DNA from: Streptomyces sp. NBC_00273
Lineage (GTDB): Bacteria > Actinomycetota > Actinomycetes > Streptomycetales > Streptomycetaceae
Length of the DNA stretch: 64,000 bases
Assembly: GCF_036178145.1 (NCBI RefSeq)
Contig: NZ_CP108067.1
Coordinates: 2,852,001 to 2,916,000 of the forward strand
Direction of reading: 5' to 3'
The position numbers and the translations under genes were made by a program. The first letter of the stretch is position 1, and each line of letters starts with the position of its first letter. Below are positions 1 to 8,693 of the stretch, in pieces. The notes beneath the pieces were generated by a model that worked only from the letters and a program-made list of their open reading frames with translations, ran no database searches and was not told the DNA's origin.

Positions 1-784
1 TGAGGACGACGACGGGGAAGTAGCGGCACTGCACGCGGCCCTGGGCGATCCGTACGACCGCGTCGGGGTCGTCGTCGGTGCCGATCGCGACGGTGGGGTC
101 CTCCTGGGCGAGGCGGGCGAGTTCGGGGATCAGGAAGCCGCCGTCCTCGAAGACGGTGAGGAGGTCGCCGGGGAGGTCGATGTCGCTCTTGTCGATCTCG
201 TCGACGAGCAGCACGCGGGGGCGGTCCTGCGGGAGCAGGGCGGTACCGAGGGGGCCGAGGCGCAGGTAGCGGGAGATCGAGGGGGCGGACGGGGCGGGGG
301 CGGTGTCCGGCGCGGGCCCGGCTCCGGTCGCGGCGGGCTGCGCGCCCGGGGTGCGCAGCTGCTCCAGCCCGGCCTCCTGGAGGCGGCCGATGGCGTCGTA
401 CAGGTACAGCCCGTCGCGCAGTACGGTCCGGCTGGTGATCGGCCAGTGCAGTACGGGCCCCAGGTTCAGGTCGGAGGCGATGCTGTAGGCGAGCGTGGAC
501 TTGCCGACGCCCGGTTTCCCGGTGACGAGCAGCGGCCTGCGCAGGTGCAGCGCCGTGTTGACGACGTCCTTCTCCGGTTCGTCGGGCACGTAGCCCTCGC
601 CCCGCCGCCAGGTGCGCTCCCAGGCCGCTCCCGCACACCCGGGCGGCGCGTATCCGGGGTCGGGTGCGCCGGTGAAGTCCCGCCAGGGTGGCGGGAATCC
701 GGCCTCCAGGCGGGCACGCCGGTCCGCGCGCTCGCCGGTCCCGTGGTACAGCCACCAGTCCTTCACCACTGCCTCTGCCTCCAT
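1..784 (-). CDS. MoxR-type AAA ATPase of a VMAP conflict system (C-terminus cut by window edge)
   Basis: Minus-strand reading frame, open to the left edge, starting at ATG 784 (first residues MEAEAVVKDWW). Seen: a Walker A motif GKPGVGKST near residue 89 preceded by RRPLLVT, and a Walker B motif VLLVDEIDKSD near 191-201, the arrangement of MoxR-like AAA+ ATPases. A Pro/Ala-rich insert (about 145-170) lies between them. The start lies 31 bases after the stop of the caspase-VMAP gene on the same strand, so the two are probably one transcript. Established: MoxR ATPases act with vWA-domain proteins, and in VMAP-type conflict systems the ATPase is thought to gate effector activation. Inference: a vWA gene should follow beyond position 1. 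The ATPase class is well supported; the system role rests on context. Confidence 0.85.
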   Translation of the reverse strand, partial: MEAEAVVKDWWLYHGTGERADRRARLEAGFPPPWRDFTGAPDPGYAPPGCAGAAWERTWRRGEGYVPDEPEKDVVNTALHLRRPLLVTGKPGVGKSTLAYSIASDLNLGPVLHWPITSRTVLRDGLYLYDAIGRLQEAGLEQLRTPGAQPAATGAGPAPDTAPAPSAPSISRYLRLGPLGTALLPQDRPRVLLVDEIDKSDIDLPGDLLTVFEDGGFLIPELARLAQEDPTVAIGTDDDPDAVVRIAQGRVQCRYFPVVVL

Positions 785-815
785 CGTCGGTTCCGCCGTG
801 TGTCGGTGGTCGGGG

Positions 816-2906
816 TCAGGCCAGGGACCGGAGGCCCGGCATGTCGTCGGGATCGTCCCACAGGAGCACCAACTGGTCTCCCCCTGCGGATGGTTGGTGG
901 GCGCGTGCGGCTCCTCCGGCGGCGCCGGCGGCCGCCCGGCGCACCTCCCGCACGCGTGCGGGCAGGGCCAGCACGTCCAGTGCGCCGGGGTCGGGGCGGC
1001 CGTCCGGTCCGGCCGGGGCCAGCAGGTCGAGGAGCGCGGGCGCGGGCAGGCCGCCCCCGCGCCGCCATACGGCCACCGGGAGCCCGCCTTCGAGCACGGC
1101 CTCCAGCAGTCCGGCGTGCGGGGCGGCCGTGGTGTGTGCGAGGACGCAGGCGGGCGGCGGCTGCGCGGCCAGCTCGATGCCGAGCGCGTCGGTGACCTCC
1201 TCGTCCGCGACGACCCGTACGGCGTCGGGGTGCCGGCCGCCCTGGGCGTGCAGCCAGCGCCAGGTGCCGTGCCACTCGGCCCGGGTGTCCGTCCGCTCCT
1301 GCGGGCAGCGCACCACCACCTGGTGGAGCAGGCCGAGGGCGCGGCGGCGGCCGGCCGGGCCGCGGGGCACCGGCCACTGGTCGAAGTCGGCGTCGAGCAG
1401 CTCGTACGGCACGTGGAATTCGATGCGGTCCACCGCGGCGACGGACGGCTGCCGCCCGGCCCCGCCCCCGCCGTCGCCGTCGCCCTCGCCGGCCGCCTCC
1501 GACGCGCCGCCGATGAGGGCGAGTTGCCGCACGAGCTGCTCCCGTACCTCGTCCAGTGCGACCGGCGCCCCCTCCGACTCCCATATGTGCCGGGCCCGTT
1601 CGCCCCGCAGCCACATCCGGGCCAGGAATCCGGGCTCCCCACCCGGCGGTGCTTCCAGCCGGACGTGCACGACCGTCCTGCGGGCCGGGGGCGGCGGCGG
1701 GGGCAGCACCGGCAGGGCGAGGCGCTCGCGGGTGGCCCGCACCCAGTCCCCGAGGCGGGCCGCCCACCGCGCGTCGCCCGCGGCGGCGGCCCGGTCCGCG
1801 AGGAACCGTACGAAGGGCACCGCCAGCGGCATACCACCGCGCCCGCCCTGCCGCTCGTCCAGGTCCTGGACCACCTCCAGCAGGCCGTCCCCCGGCAGGC
1901 CGCCGCGCGCCGGGGTGGTGCAGCCGGCCGCCTTGAACGCCCAGGCGTAGGCCTCGTAGGCGCAGCGCGGCAGCTCGCGGCCCTCGAAGAGCTCGCCGAG
2001 CCCGTCCCAGGCCGCTTGGTCGAGCTTGGCGGCCCGGGGCAGTGCGGCCCGGGCCAGGTCGTCGTCGAGGAAGGAGCAGGCGTCCCAGTCCCGGTCGACG
2101 ATGAACTGCGGCAGCTGCCAGCCCTCGCCGCGCTCGCGCAGTTCCTGGAAGGTGCGGTGGATGCTGAGGGCGGCGCCGGGCAGCCCGCTGACGCTCTCCC
2201 GTACGGACCGTCCGTCCAGTTCGCCGAGCAGGGCCTCGGTGAACCGGCCGGCGCCGCGTTCGGGGTCGTTCTGCGCGACCTCGCCCTCGCGGGAGGCGTA
2301 GAGCCGGAACTGGCGCCGGCCCGGCACCGAACTCCCGCCCCCGTAGTCGGTGTTGCCGAAGTTCCACCGGGTGTCGCGGGGCGCGTCGACCCGGCAGGAG
2401 TCCACGAGTGCGGCCTGGAGCGGGAAGCGGCGCTGTTTGACGAGGTCGGTCCGCCACCAGCGCAGTGCGGAGTCGAGGTTGAGGTGCCTGATCTGGCTGG
2501 GGCGGGCGTCGGCGCAGGGCAGCATCAGCTCCTGGCGCGGCCCGAGGTAGCCGTGTCCGGCCCAGAAGATCCAGAGCAGGTCGCCGTCGCACTGCGGGAG
2601 TTCGTCGAGGAGCGCCGATTTCACGTTCTCCTCGGTCGCCGGCCGGTAGGCAGAGCGCAGGGCGGTCATCGCCGGGGAGTCCGTCCAGTCGAGGTCGCCC
2701 GGTTCGTCGAGCGGGGAGAGCAGCAGCCGGACGTTGCCGGGCGGCACCTCGGCGGGGCCGGTCAGCCACCGGGCGAAGCGCAGGGCGTCGCGGGCCGGAC
2801 CGCGCAGGTTCCAGCGGTGGCTGATGTCGTAGCGCTCGACCCCGGCGACGAGCGCGAAGGTGCGCTGCGGCCCGAGGGCCGGGGGCAGGAAGTCGGCGGA
2901 GGTCAC
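816..2906 (-). CDS. Caspase-like protease fused to VMAP-C domain (conflict-system effector)
   Basis: 696 residues from GTG 2906, chosen because it overlaps the upstream hydrolase stop (GTGA). Seen: an N-terminal caspase/p20-like domain (about 1-260) with the His-Gly of WIFWAGHGYLG (His118) and the Cys of ALVDSCRVD (Cys171) as the catalytic dyad. A middle helical region (about 290-410) follows. The C-terminal region (about 440-690) carries FHVPYELLDADFDQWPV, a beta strand HQVVVRCPQERT and LEGGLPVAVWRR, which I read as VMAP-C (vWA-MoxR-associated protein) features. Established: VMAP proteins couple diverse effectors to MoxR/vWA modules in predicted bacterial conflict systems. Inference: caspase cleavage is unleashed when the ATPase partner senses a trigger, perhaps phage. 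The alternative is a developmental metacaspase-like protease. It sits between a hydrolase and the ATPase in one operon. Confidence 0.82.
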   Translation of the reverse strand: MTSADFLPPALGPQRTFALVAGVERYDISHRWNLRGPARDALRFARWLTGPAEVPPGNVRLLLSPLDEPGDLDWTDSPAMTALRSAYRPATEENVKSALLDELPQCDGDLLWIFWAGHGYLGPRQELMLPCADARPSQIRHLNLDSALRWWRTDLVKQRRFPLQAALVDSCRVDAPRDTRWNFGNTDYGGGSSVPGRRQFRLYASREGEVAQNDPERGAGRFTEALLGELDGRSVRESVSGLPGAALSIHRTFQELRERGEGWQLPQFIVDRDWDACSFLDDDLARAALPRAAKLDQAAWDGLGELFEGRELPRCAYEAYAWAFKAAGCTTPARGGLPGDGLLEVVQDLDERQGGRGGMPLAVPFVRFLADRAAAAGDARWAARLGDWVRATRERLALPVLPPPPPPARRTVVHVRLEAPPGGEPGFLARMWLRGERARHIWESEGAPVALDEVREQLVRQLALIGGASEAAGEGDGDGGGGAGRQPSVAAVDRIEFHVPYELLDADFDQWPVPRGPAGRRRALGLLHQVVVRCPQERTDTRAEWHGTWRWLHAQGGRHPDAVRVVADEEVTDALGIELAAQPPPACVLAHTTAAPHAGLLEAVLEGGLPVAVWRRGGGLPAPALLDLLAPAGPDGRPDPGALDVLALPARVREVRRAAAGAAGGAARAHQPSAGGDQLVLLWDDPDDMPGLRSLA

Positions 2907-4174
2907 CCGATCTCCGCCTCGTTCACCGCCTGTTCGATCCGCTCGTAGAGGGAGTCCTGTTTCCAGTAGGCGCTGTGGCACGCCGGGAACGGCTGGCGGC
3001 TGCGGACCTCGTGGTCGCTGACGCGCGCGTCACCGGGGAAGACGGGTGCGGCGAGGTAGGAGAGCACGTCGTGCCGGTCGTAGACGTTGAGCCAGCGCGG
3101 GAAGCCGTACGGGAGCTTCGCGCCGGGTTCGAGTGCGGTGAGCGCGCCCAGTTCGTAGAGGAACGGGGCCTGGGAGCCGACGGTGACCAGCAGCTCGGCC
3201 CCGGGAACGGCCTCGCCGCGGGCTGCGGCGAGGGTGAGGAGGTCCACCAGGGCGATCCCGCCGAGGCTGTGGCCGATGAGGACGGTCGGCCCCGGGTCGG
3301 CGGTGATCCGGGCGTGCAGGAAGTCCCGCAGCTCGTGGCCGCGGGACTGGTAGCGCAGGATGTCGCCGAGCACGGGGGTGGCGCCGACGGTGAGGGAGCC
3401 GCGCCGGGCGTCGAGGAGGGGCTGGGTGGTGATCCGCAGGGCGAGCCGGCCGAGGACGGCGGCCACCCGGGCGCCGGGAACCCGGCCGTCACCGCCGAGT
3501 CGGGTGGTGAGCAGCTCGACGAGGCGGTCGCGTTCGGCGCCGGTGCAGTCGGCCTCGTCGGCGGCGGCGGCGAGGGCGGCGGCGGTCACGGCCCGGGCGA
3601 GGGCGGTGGCCAGCTCGCGGGCCTGCGGCTCGTCGACGGCGCGGGCCGCGGCCCGGGCCGCTTCGGCGGAACCGGCGGCAGCGTCCAGGGCGGCGGCGAA
3701 ACCCGCGGCGAGGCCGGTGCCGTGCAGCAGGGCGCCGAGCTCGTCCCCGGTCGGGGGCGGTGCGGGGGTTAAGCCTTCGAGCAGGGCGAGCACCCGGGCT
3801 CCGGCAGCCTGTACGCCGGGCATCGCGAAGGCGTCGCCGTACCCGGCGTCCTCGTCGTCGACGTCACCCCGGTCGCCGGGGCCCGCCCAGCCCGCCTCGG
3901 CCAGGACCCGCAGCTCGCACAGCGGGTCGGCGAGCAGCAGCGCCCACTCGGCGGTCTCCGCGTCCACGGGGTCGGGCGCGCCCTGCGGCCCCGGGCGCAG
4001 TCCCGGCACCGAAGCGCCGCCCGCGCCGAGGGTCGCGCCGAACCGGTCGCCCCAGTAGCAGGAGTCGACGGCCGCTCCGGGGAATCTCGCCGCCAGCCGC
4101 TCCCGGACCTGGGCGAACAGCCTGTCGTGCCGCTCGCGCCGCACCCCCGTACCGTGGACAAAGAGAAAACGCAT
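2903..4174 (-). CDS. Alpha/beta-hydrolase (esterase/lipase fold), first gene of the conflict operon
   Basis: 423 residues from ATG 4174. The protein opens MRFLFVHGTGVRRERHD, the usual first strand and oxyanion HG of alpha/beta hydrolases. An in-frame extension to 4360 is possible but lacks this logic. The nucleophile elbow GHSLGG is visible in PTVLIGHSLGGIALVDLL, and a late NVYDRHDVLSY segment could supply the acid and His. A long Ala-rich helical insertion sits in the middle. There is no signal peptide, so it is probably cytosolic. Its stop overlaps the caspase-VMAP start by 4 bases, implying coupled translation and a shared role. Such enzymes are often called PGAP1-like or lipase-like; the substrate is unknown. 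It may be a second effector acting on lipids or a regulator of the protease. Confidence 0.75.
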   Translation of the reverse strand: MRFLFVHGTGVRRERHDRLFAQVRERLAARFPGAAVDSCYWGDRFGATLGAGGASVPGLRPGPQGAPDPVDAETAEWALLLADPLCELRVLAEAGWAGPGDRGDVDDEDAGYGDAFAMPGVQAAGARVLALLEGLTPAPPPTGDELGALLHGTGLAAGFAAALDAAAGSAEAARAAARAVDEPQARELATALARAVTAAALAAAADEADCTGAERDRLVELLTTRLGGDGRVPGARVAAVLGRLALRITTQPLLDARRGSLTVGATPVLGDILRYQSRGHELRDFLHARITADPGPTVLIGHSLGGIALVDLLTLAAARGEAVPGAELLVTVGSQAPFLYELGALTALEPGAKLPYGFPRWLNVYDRHDVLSYLAAPVFPGDARVSDHEVRSRQPFPACHSAYWKQDSLYERIEQAVNEAEIG

Positions 4175-4400
4175 CGCAGCCCGGCCCCCTCGCGCAGTCG
4201 TCCCCCGCCCGGCACCATAGCCCGGCGGGGGTAACAGGGGCCATGGAACGTCGAGTTCGGCGTGCGCGGGCGGACGGGGGCCGCCGGCGGGGGTGCCGGG
4301 GGCCGGGGCTGTGAGCACGGACACGTCCGCCCTTCGGAACCCGGGCCGCCGCTGCCCCATCGAACGAAGAGTCTGAAGGCGTCTGGGGCGGGAGCACTAC

Positions 4401-5366
4401 ATGGTCGACAAGGTTGACGAGCGGCAACGGCAGCGGGGTCGGGCCGCCCCGCGGGGCTCCGTGGTCGTCGGCCTCCTGTGCACCGTGGTCCTCGCCGGCG
4501 TCGGCTACGTCGCCTGGGAGCTGCGCGGCATCGCCGCGAACCGCGCGGACGGCGACGCCGCGCAGGGCGTCTACCAGCAGGACCCCGAACGCGCCGACAA
4601 GACGGCGGCCGCGGTGCTGGACGGGATCGTGCGGGAGGTCACGGAGCCGCCGACCGACGACAAGGCCTTCGGCGCCGGTAGCGGGGCGGACTGGCGGTAC
4701 GCCGGGTGGCAGCCCTCCGATCCCCTGGAGGCCCGGCCCGCCCCCGCCGAGCCGGCGGTCGGCGCGCTCTTCTCCCCCGGCGGCGACGGCGACCCCGACC
4801 ACCACTGCTCGGCCGTCGTGGTCCACTCCCCGCGGGGCGACCTCATCGCCACCGCCGCGCACTGCGTGTACGGCGGCGGCTTCCGCACCAACCTCGCCTT
4901 CGCGCCCGGCTACCGGGACGGCGTGGCCCCGTACGGCATCTGGGTGCCGACCCGGATCGATGTGGACCCGCGCTGGGCCCAGGACCAGGACCCCGACCAC
5001 GACGTCGCCCTGGTCCGGCTGCGCCGGCCCGGCTATCCGGGGCAGCGGTTGGAGGACGTCACGGGGGCCCTGACCATGGACTTCGGGACCGAACTACCGG
5101 CGCCCGCCCGGCTCATGGGCTACCCGAACTACGCCGAGCAGCCGCTGGAGTGCCGCAACACCGCCGTCCAGGCCGGGCCGACGCAGGTGCGCCTGGACTG
5201 CGCGGACGTACCCAACGGCACCAGCGGCGGCCCGGTGACGACCGGCCGCAGCACCCTGATCGGGGTGATCGGCGGCCGCGACGGCGGCGGGGACGAGGAG
5301 ACCTCGTACAGCGTCCGCTTCGGCGACGGCGTCCGCGCCCTGTACGAGCGCTCCACCAAGCCCTGA
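4401..5366 (+). CDS. Membrane-anchored trypsin-like serine protease
   Basis: 321 residues. Seen: a single hydrophobic segment (about 20-38) after a basic N-terminus, so a type II membrane anchor with the protease outside. The chymotrypsin triad is complete: His154 in TAAHC, Asp201 in DHDVALVRL and Ser275 in NGTSGGPV. Cysteines at 136, 155, 251 and 267 could form two disulfides. The start is supported by a GGGAG ribosome site just upstream. It diverges from the hydrolase/caspase/ATPase operon with 226 bases between starts, so a shared control region is possible. Established: trypsin-like domains occur as effectors in VMAP systems, but this one is extracytoplasmic, which argues for an independent secreted-protease role. 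Physiological substrate unknown. Confidence 0.85.
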   Translation: MVDKVDERQRQRGRAAPRGSVVVGLLCTVVLAGVGYVAWELRGIAANRADGDAAQGVYQQDPERADKTAAAVLDGIVREVTEPPTDDKAFGAGSGADWRYAGWQPSDPLEARPAPAEPAVGALFSPGGDGDPDHHCSAVVVHSPRGDLIATAAHCVYGGGFRTNLAFAPGYRDGVAPYGIWVPTRIDVDPRWAQDQDPDHDVALVRLRRPGYPGQRLEDVTGALTMDFGTELPAPARLMGYPNYAEQPLECRNTAVQAGPTQVRLDCADVPNGTSGGPVTTGRSTLIGVIGGRDGGGDEETSYSVRFGDGVRALYERSTKP

Positions 5367-5460
5367 CCCCGACGTCCGACCGGTTCGCAGGCCCACCGGA
5401 GTTGCTAGGCTCGCCGGCACGGATTTCGGACACCAGGACGCACACCGACGGGACCGCACC

Positions 5461-6063
5461 ATGTCTCCTAAGCAACAACGGGGCGAGGCCACCGTCGACC
5501 TGCTCCTGACCACCGCCCTGCGGGTGTTCGCCGAGTCCGGCCAGCAGGGTTTCACCGTGACCGCGGTCGTCTCGGCCAGCGGGGTCAGCCTCGGCAGCCT
5601 CTACCACCACTTCGGCAGCTTCGACGGTCTTGCCGCCGCCCTCTACATCCGGTGCATGGACCAGCTGTGCGACGACATGGTCGCCGCCCTCACCCGGTGC
5701 CGCACGGCCCGCACGGGGGTGCGCGCGTGGGTCGCGGCCTACCTGACGTTCACCCAGGAACACCGGGACGTGGCGCTGTTCCTGCACGCCTCCGCGTATT
5801 CCGGTTATCTGGTGGCCCACGCCGAGGAGATCGGCGCGGCCAAGGCGGAGAAGTTCGGGCCCATCATGCGCTGGCTCGGGGTGCGCATGGAGCGCGGCGA
5901 GATCGCTCCGCTCCCGGCGCCCGTGGTCGAGGTGCTGGTCATGGGCCCGCTCGCGGAGGCCGCCCGGCGCTGGCTGTCCAGCACCTACGAGATCGACCTC
6001 GCCGAAGCCGCCCGCTACCTCCCCGACCACATCTGGCGCTCCCTGCGCCCCGAGCCCGTCTGA
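5461..6063 (+). CDS. TetR/AcrR-family transcriptional regulator
   Basis: 200 residues from ATG 5461. An N-terminal helix-turn-helix (about 10-58) shows the TetR signature VFAESGQQGFTVTAVVSASG followed by SLGSLYHHFGSFDGL. The C-terminal helical ligand domain is unspecific. A TAGGCT -10-like hexamer lies about 50 bases upstream of the start. It is monocistronic and converges on the short-chain dehydrogenase gene downstream. The target and ligand cannot be told from sequence; local candidates are its own promoter and the neighbouring dehydrogenase. Confidence 0.9.
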   Translation: MSPKQQRGEATVDLLLTTALRVFAESGQQGFTVTAVVSASGVSLGSLYHHFGSFDGLAAALYIRCMDQLCDDMVAALTRCRTARTGVRAWVAAYLTFTQEHRDVALFLHASAYSGYLVAHAEEIGAAKAEKFGPIMRWLGVRMERGEIAPLPAPVVEVLVMGPLAEAARRWLSSTYEIDLAEAARYLPDHIWRSLRPEPV

Positions 6064-6095
6064 GATCCCGATCGGCCCGACCCGGTCCCCGACCC

Positions 6096-6131
6096 TGCCG
6101 GTCGGTGCGGTCGTGCCGGTCGATGCGGTCG
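6096..6131. repeat. Tandem 18-bp direct repeat, two copies
   Basis: TGCCGGTCGGTGCGGTCG followed directly by TGCCGGTCGATGCGGTCG, differing at one base, in the gap between the convergent TetR and dehydrogenase genes. No gene is visible in 6064-6285. Probably replication slippage; a function is not evident. Confidence 0.7.
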
Positions 6132-6285
6132 TGGCGACCGCGGGTTCGTGGGTGGTTGTCCGGCTCGTCATCGTCCATGCCGCAGATTCTGCTGCGCGGG
6201 GGGCGCTCGGGGCAGGTCCGCGCCGGGGCGCCCGGAGGCGACCCGGGGGCGGGCGGACTCGCTTCGAGGAGCCCGCGCGATCCGC

Positions 6286-7248
6286 TCAGCGCGGCAGTGC
6301 GGCGTACGAGACCCCCGTGAGCTTCTCCGAGGCCGCCCACAGCAGCTCGCCGGAGGCGTCGTCGAGGGTCCACCCCGCCCGCCAGGACCGGGCGGGCGCC
6401 CCGCGCCAGCCGAACCGCGGGCCGATGAACGCGTCCTGCCCCACCCCGGGCGCGGTGGCCGCGTAGAGGGTGGGCAGCGCGCCCGAGGAGGTGGGCTGGG
6501 CGAGGACCGCATTGCCGAGCGCGGCCACCCGCGAGTTGAGGGTGGGGCCCTCCAGCTTCGACGCTCCGGAGTGGAGGTTGCTGGAGGCGTAGCCGGGGTG
6601 GGCGGCTACGGCGGTGAGCGGGGAGGCCGCGGCCGTGAAGCGGCGGGACAGCTCGTGGGTGAAGAGCAGGTTGGCGGTCTTGGAGCGGCCGTAGGCGATC
6701 CAGCGCCGGTAGCCGTGCTCGCCGCCCGGGTCGGCGACGCCCGCGCCCGCGGGGCCCGCGTCGGCGGGGCCGATCCTCCCCAGGACGTGGAAGCCGCTGG
6801 AGACGTTGACGATCCGGGCTCCGGGAGCGGCGGCGCGCAGGCGCGGCAGCAGCAGTCCGGTCAGGGCGAAGTGCCCGAGGTGGTTGACCCCGAACTGCGT
6901 CTCGAACCCGTCGGCGGTGCGCCCGTACGGCAGTGCCATCACCCCCGCGTTGTTGATCAGCAGGTCCAGCGAGGCGTGCCGCTGTCCGTACCCGGCGGCG
7001 AACTCCCGTACGGAGGCCAGGTCGGCGAGGTCCAGCGGCATGAACGCGGCCTGCGCGCCCGGAACTTCCGCGCGCAGCCGGATCACGGCGGCCCGACCGC
7101 GGGCCGCGCTGCGGCAGGCCAGCACCACCGAGGCGCCGCGCCGGGCGAGCTCGCGGGCGGTGACGTAGCCGATCCCGCTGTTGGCCCCGGTGACGACGGC
7201 GCTGCGGCCGCTCTGGTCGGGGATGTGCGTGGCGTTCCAGCCCGGCAT
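6286..7248 (-). CDS. Short-chain dehydrogenase/reductase (SDR)
   Basis: 320 residues from ATG 7248, with GAGGGA as ribosome site. Classical Rossmann features are present: TGANSGIG (about 20-27) for NAD(P) binding, NNAG (about 94-97), a catalytic Ser in IVNVSSGFH, and AYGRSKTANLLF supplying Tyr-xxx-Lys. An Arg/Ser-rich ACRSAARGR after the second strand suggests NADPH preference. It resembles retinol-dehydrogenase/WWOX-like or daunorubicin ketoreductase-like SDRs of actinomycetes, about 300-320 residues long. It is transcribed alone on the minus strand. The substrate is not inferable. Confidence 0.88.
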   Translation of the reverse strand: MPGWNATHIPDQSGRSAVVTGANSGIGYVTARELARRGASVVLACRSAARGRAAVIRLRAEVPGAQAAFMPLDLADLASVREFAAGYGQRHASLDLLINNAGVMALPYGRTADGFETQFGVNHLGHFALTGLLLPRLRAAAPGARIVNVSSGFHVLGRIGPADAGPAGAGVADPGGEHGYRRWIAYGRSKTANLLFTHELSRRFTAAASPLTAVAAHPGYASSNLHSGASKLEGPTLNSRVAALGNAVLAQPTSSGALPTLYAATAPGVGQDAFIGPRFGWRGAPARSWRAGWTLDDASGELLWAASEKLTGVSYAALPR

Positions 7249-7418
7249 GGCGGCTCCCTCGTGAGGCAGTGGGTTACCGAGGGTAGACCGAGGGGGTTCC
7301 GGGGGCGCCGCCAGGGCCGGGGCCGTGCCGGGGCCAGGGCGGCGCGGGTCGCGGATCCGCAGGCCAGTAGGCTGCGGGTCCGCCCGCTTTCCCCATACCG
7401 TCCCCGAGGAACCGTGCC

Positions 7419-8693
7419 GTGAGCTCCCCGCCGCCCCCCATGCCCGTGACGGTCGTCGGCCTCGGCGCGGACGGCTGGGCGGGGCTCTGTGCCGCCGGCC
7501 GCGCCGCGCTGTCCTCGGCCGAGGTCCTGATCGGCGGGCCGCGCCAGCTGGACCTGCTGCCGGCCGCCGAGTGCGCCGGTGAGCGGGTGGCCTGGCCGAG
7601 CCCGCTGCGGCCCGCCGTGCCGAAGCTGATGGCCGAGCACGCCGGTCGCCGGATCGCTGTGCTGGCCAGTGGTGACCCGATGTTCTACGGGATCGGCCGC
7701 GCCCTCGCCGAGGAGCTCGGGCCGCGGTCCCTGCGGGTCCACCCGCACCCCTCGTCGGTGTCCTACGCCTGTGCCCGCCTGGGCTGGCCGGTGGAGGACA
7801 CCGAGGTGGTCACGGTGGTCGGCCGCCCGGTGGCCCGGCTGGCCGCCGCGCTCCACGACGGGCGCCGGGTGCTGGTGCTCAGCGCCGGAGCGGCGTCCCC
7901 GGGCGAGATCGCCGCCCTGCTGCGGGAACGGGGCTTCGGCCCGAGCCGGATGCGGGTGCTGGAACAACTCGGGTCCGAGCGCGAGGACACGTACGAGGGC
8001 CGCGCCGACGGCTGGGACCGCGCGCCCGGCGATCCCCTGAACGTGGTCGCGCTCGACTGCCGCCGGGACCCGGCCCACGGCGCGCCGCGCCTCGGCTCGA
8101 CCCCGGGCCTCCCGGACGCCGCCTACGAACACGACGGGCAGCTCACCAAGCGCCACGTCCGGGCGGCGACCCTGTGCGCGCTGGCCCCGGCCCCCGGCGA
8201 GCTGCTGTGGGACATCGGCGGCGGCTCCGGCTCCATCGGCATCGAGTGGATGCGTACGCACCCCTCGTGCCGGGCGGTGGCCGTGGAGCGCGTCCCGGAG
8301 CGGGCCGCACGCATCACCCGTAACGCGGCGGCGCTCGGCGTACCCGGCCTGCGCGTGGTCATCGGCGCCGCACCGCAGGCCCTGGCCGGGCTGCCGGCCC
8401 CCGACGCCGTGTTCATCGGCGGCGGGCTGACCGCGCCCGGCCTGCTGGACGCGGTCTGGGACGCGCTGGCCCCCGGCGGCCGGCTGGTGGTCAACACCGT
8501 CACCCTGGAGTCGGAGGCGGTGCTCGCCGAGCGCTACCGGCGCCACGGCGGCGAACTGGTGAAGCTCGCCGTCGCGCACGCCGTGCCGGTCGGCGGTTTC
8601 ACGGGCTGGCGGCAGGCGATGCCGGTCACCCAGTGGTCGGTGACGAAGCCTGCCGAGCCGGCCACCGCATCCAAGGAAGAGGATCGAACATGA
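7419..8693 (+). CDS. cobL: Precorrin-6Y C5,15-methyltransferase (decarboxylating), CbiE-CbiT fusion
   Basis: 424 residues from GTG 7419. The N-terminal half is a tetrapyrrole methylase (CbiE-like: VTVVGLGADGW, ASGDPMFYGIG). The C-terminal half is a Rossmann SAM methyltransferase (CbiT-like) with DIGGGSGSIGIEW. Together they methylate C5 and C15 of precorrin-6B and decarboxylate the C12 acetate to give precorrin-8X. A TAGGCT -10-like hexamer lies near 7365. It is the first gene of cobL-cobM-cobK, and the stop overlaps the cobM start (ATGA). No B12 riboswitch is recognisable in the 170-base leader. Confidence 0.94.
   Translation: MSSPPPPMPVTVVGLGADGWAGLCAAGRAALSSAEVLIGGPRQLDLLPAAECAGERVAWPSPLRPAVPKLMAEHAGRRIAVLASGDPMFYGIGRALAEELGPRSLRVHPHPSSVSYACARLGWPVEDTEVVTVVGRPVARLAAALHDGRRVLVLSAGAASPGEIAALLRERGFGPSRMRVLEQLGSEREDTYEGRADGWDRAPGDPLNVVALDCRRDPAHGAPRLGSTPGLPDAAYEHDGQLTKRHVRAATLCALAPAPGELLWDIGGGSGSIGIEWMRTHPSCRAVAVERVPERAARITRNAAALGVPGLRVVIGAAPQALAGLPAPDAVFIGGGLTAPGLLDAVWDALAPGGRLVVNTVTLESEAVLAERYRRHGGELVKLAVAHAVPVGGFTGWRQAMPVTQWSVTKPAEPATASKEEDRT

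Noticed and set aside
612..2948. Long plus-strand frames opposite the caspase-VMAP gene
   Set aside because: Composition is Arg/Gly/Pro-rich, as expected for antisense of high-GC codons; the minus strand carries clear caspase motifs.
2906..2981. Earlier start at 2981 for the caspase-VMAP gene
   Set aside because: It would overlap the hydrolase by 79 bases with Arg-rich sequence. GTG 2906 gives the standard 4-base overlap.
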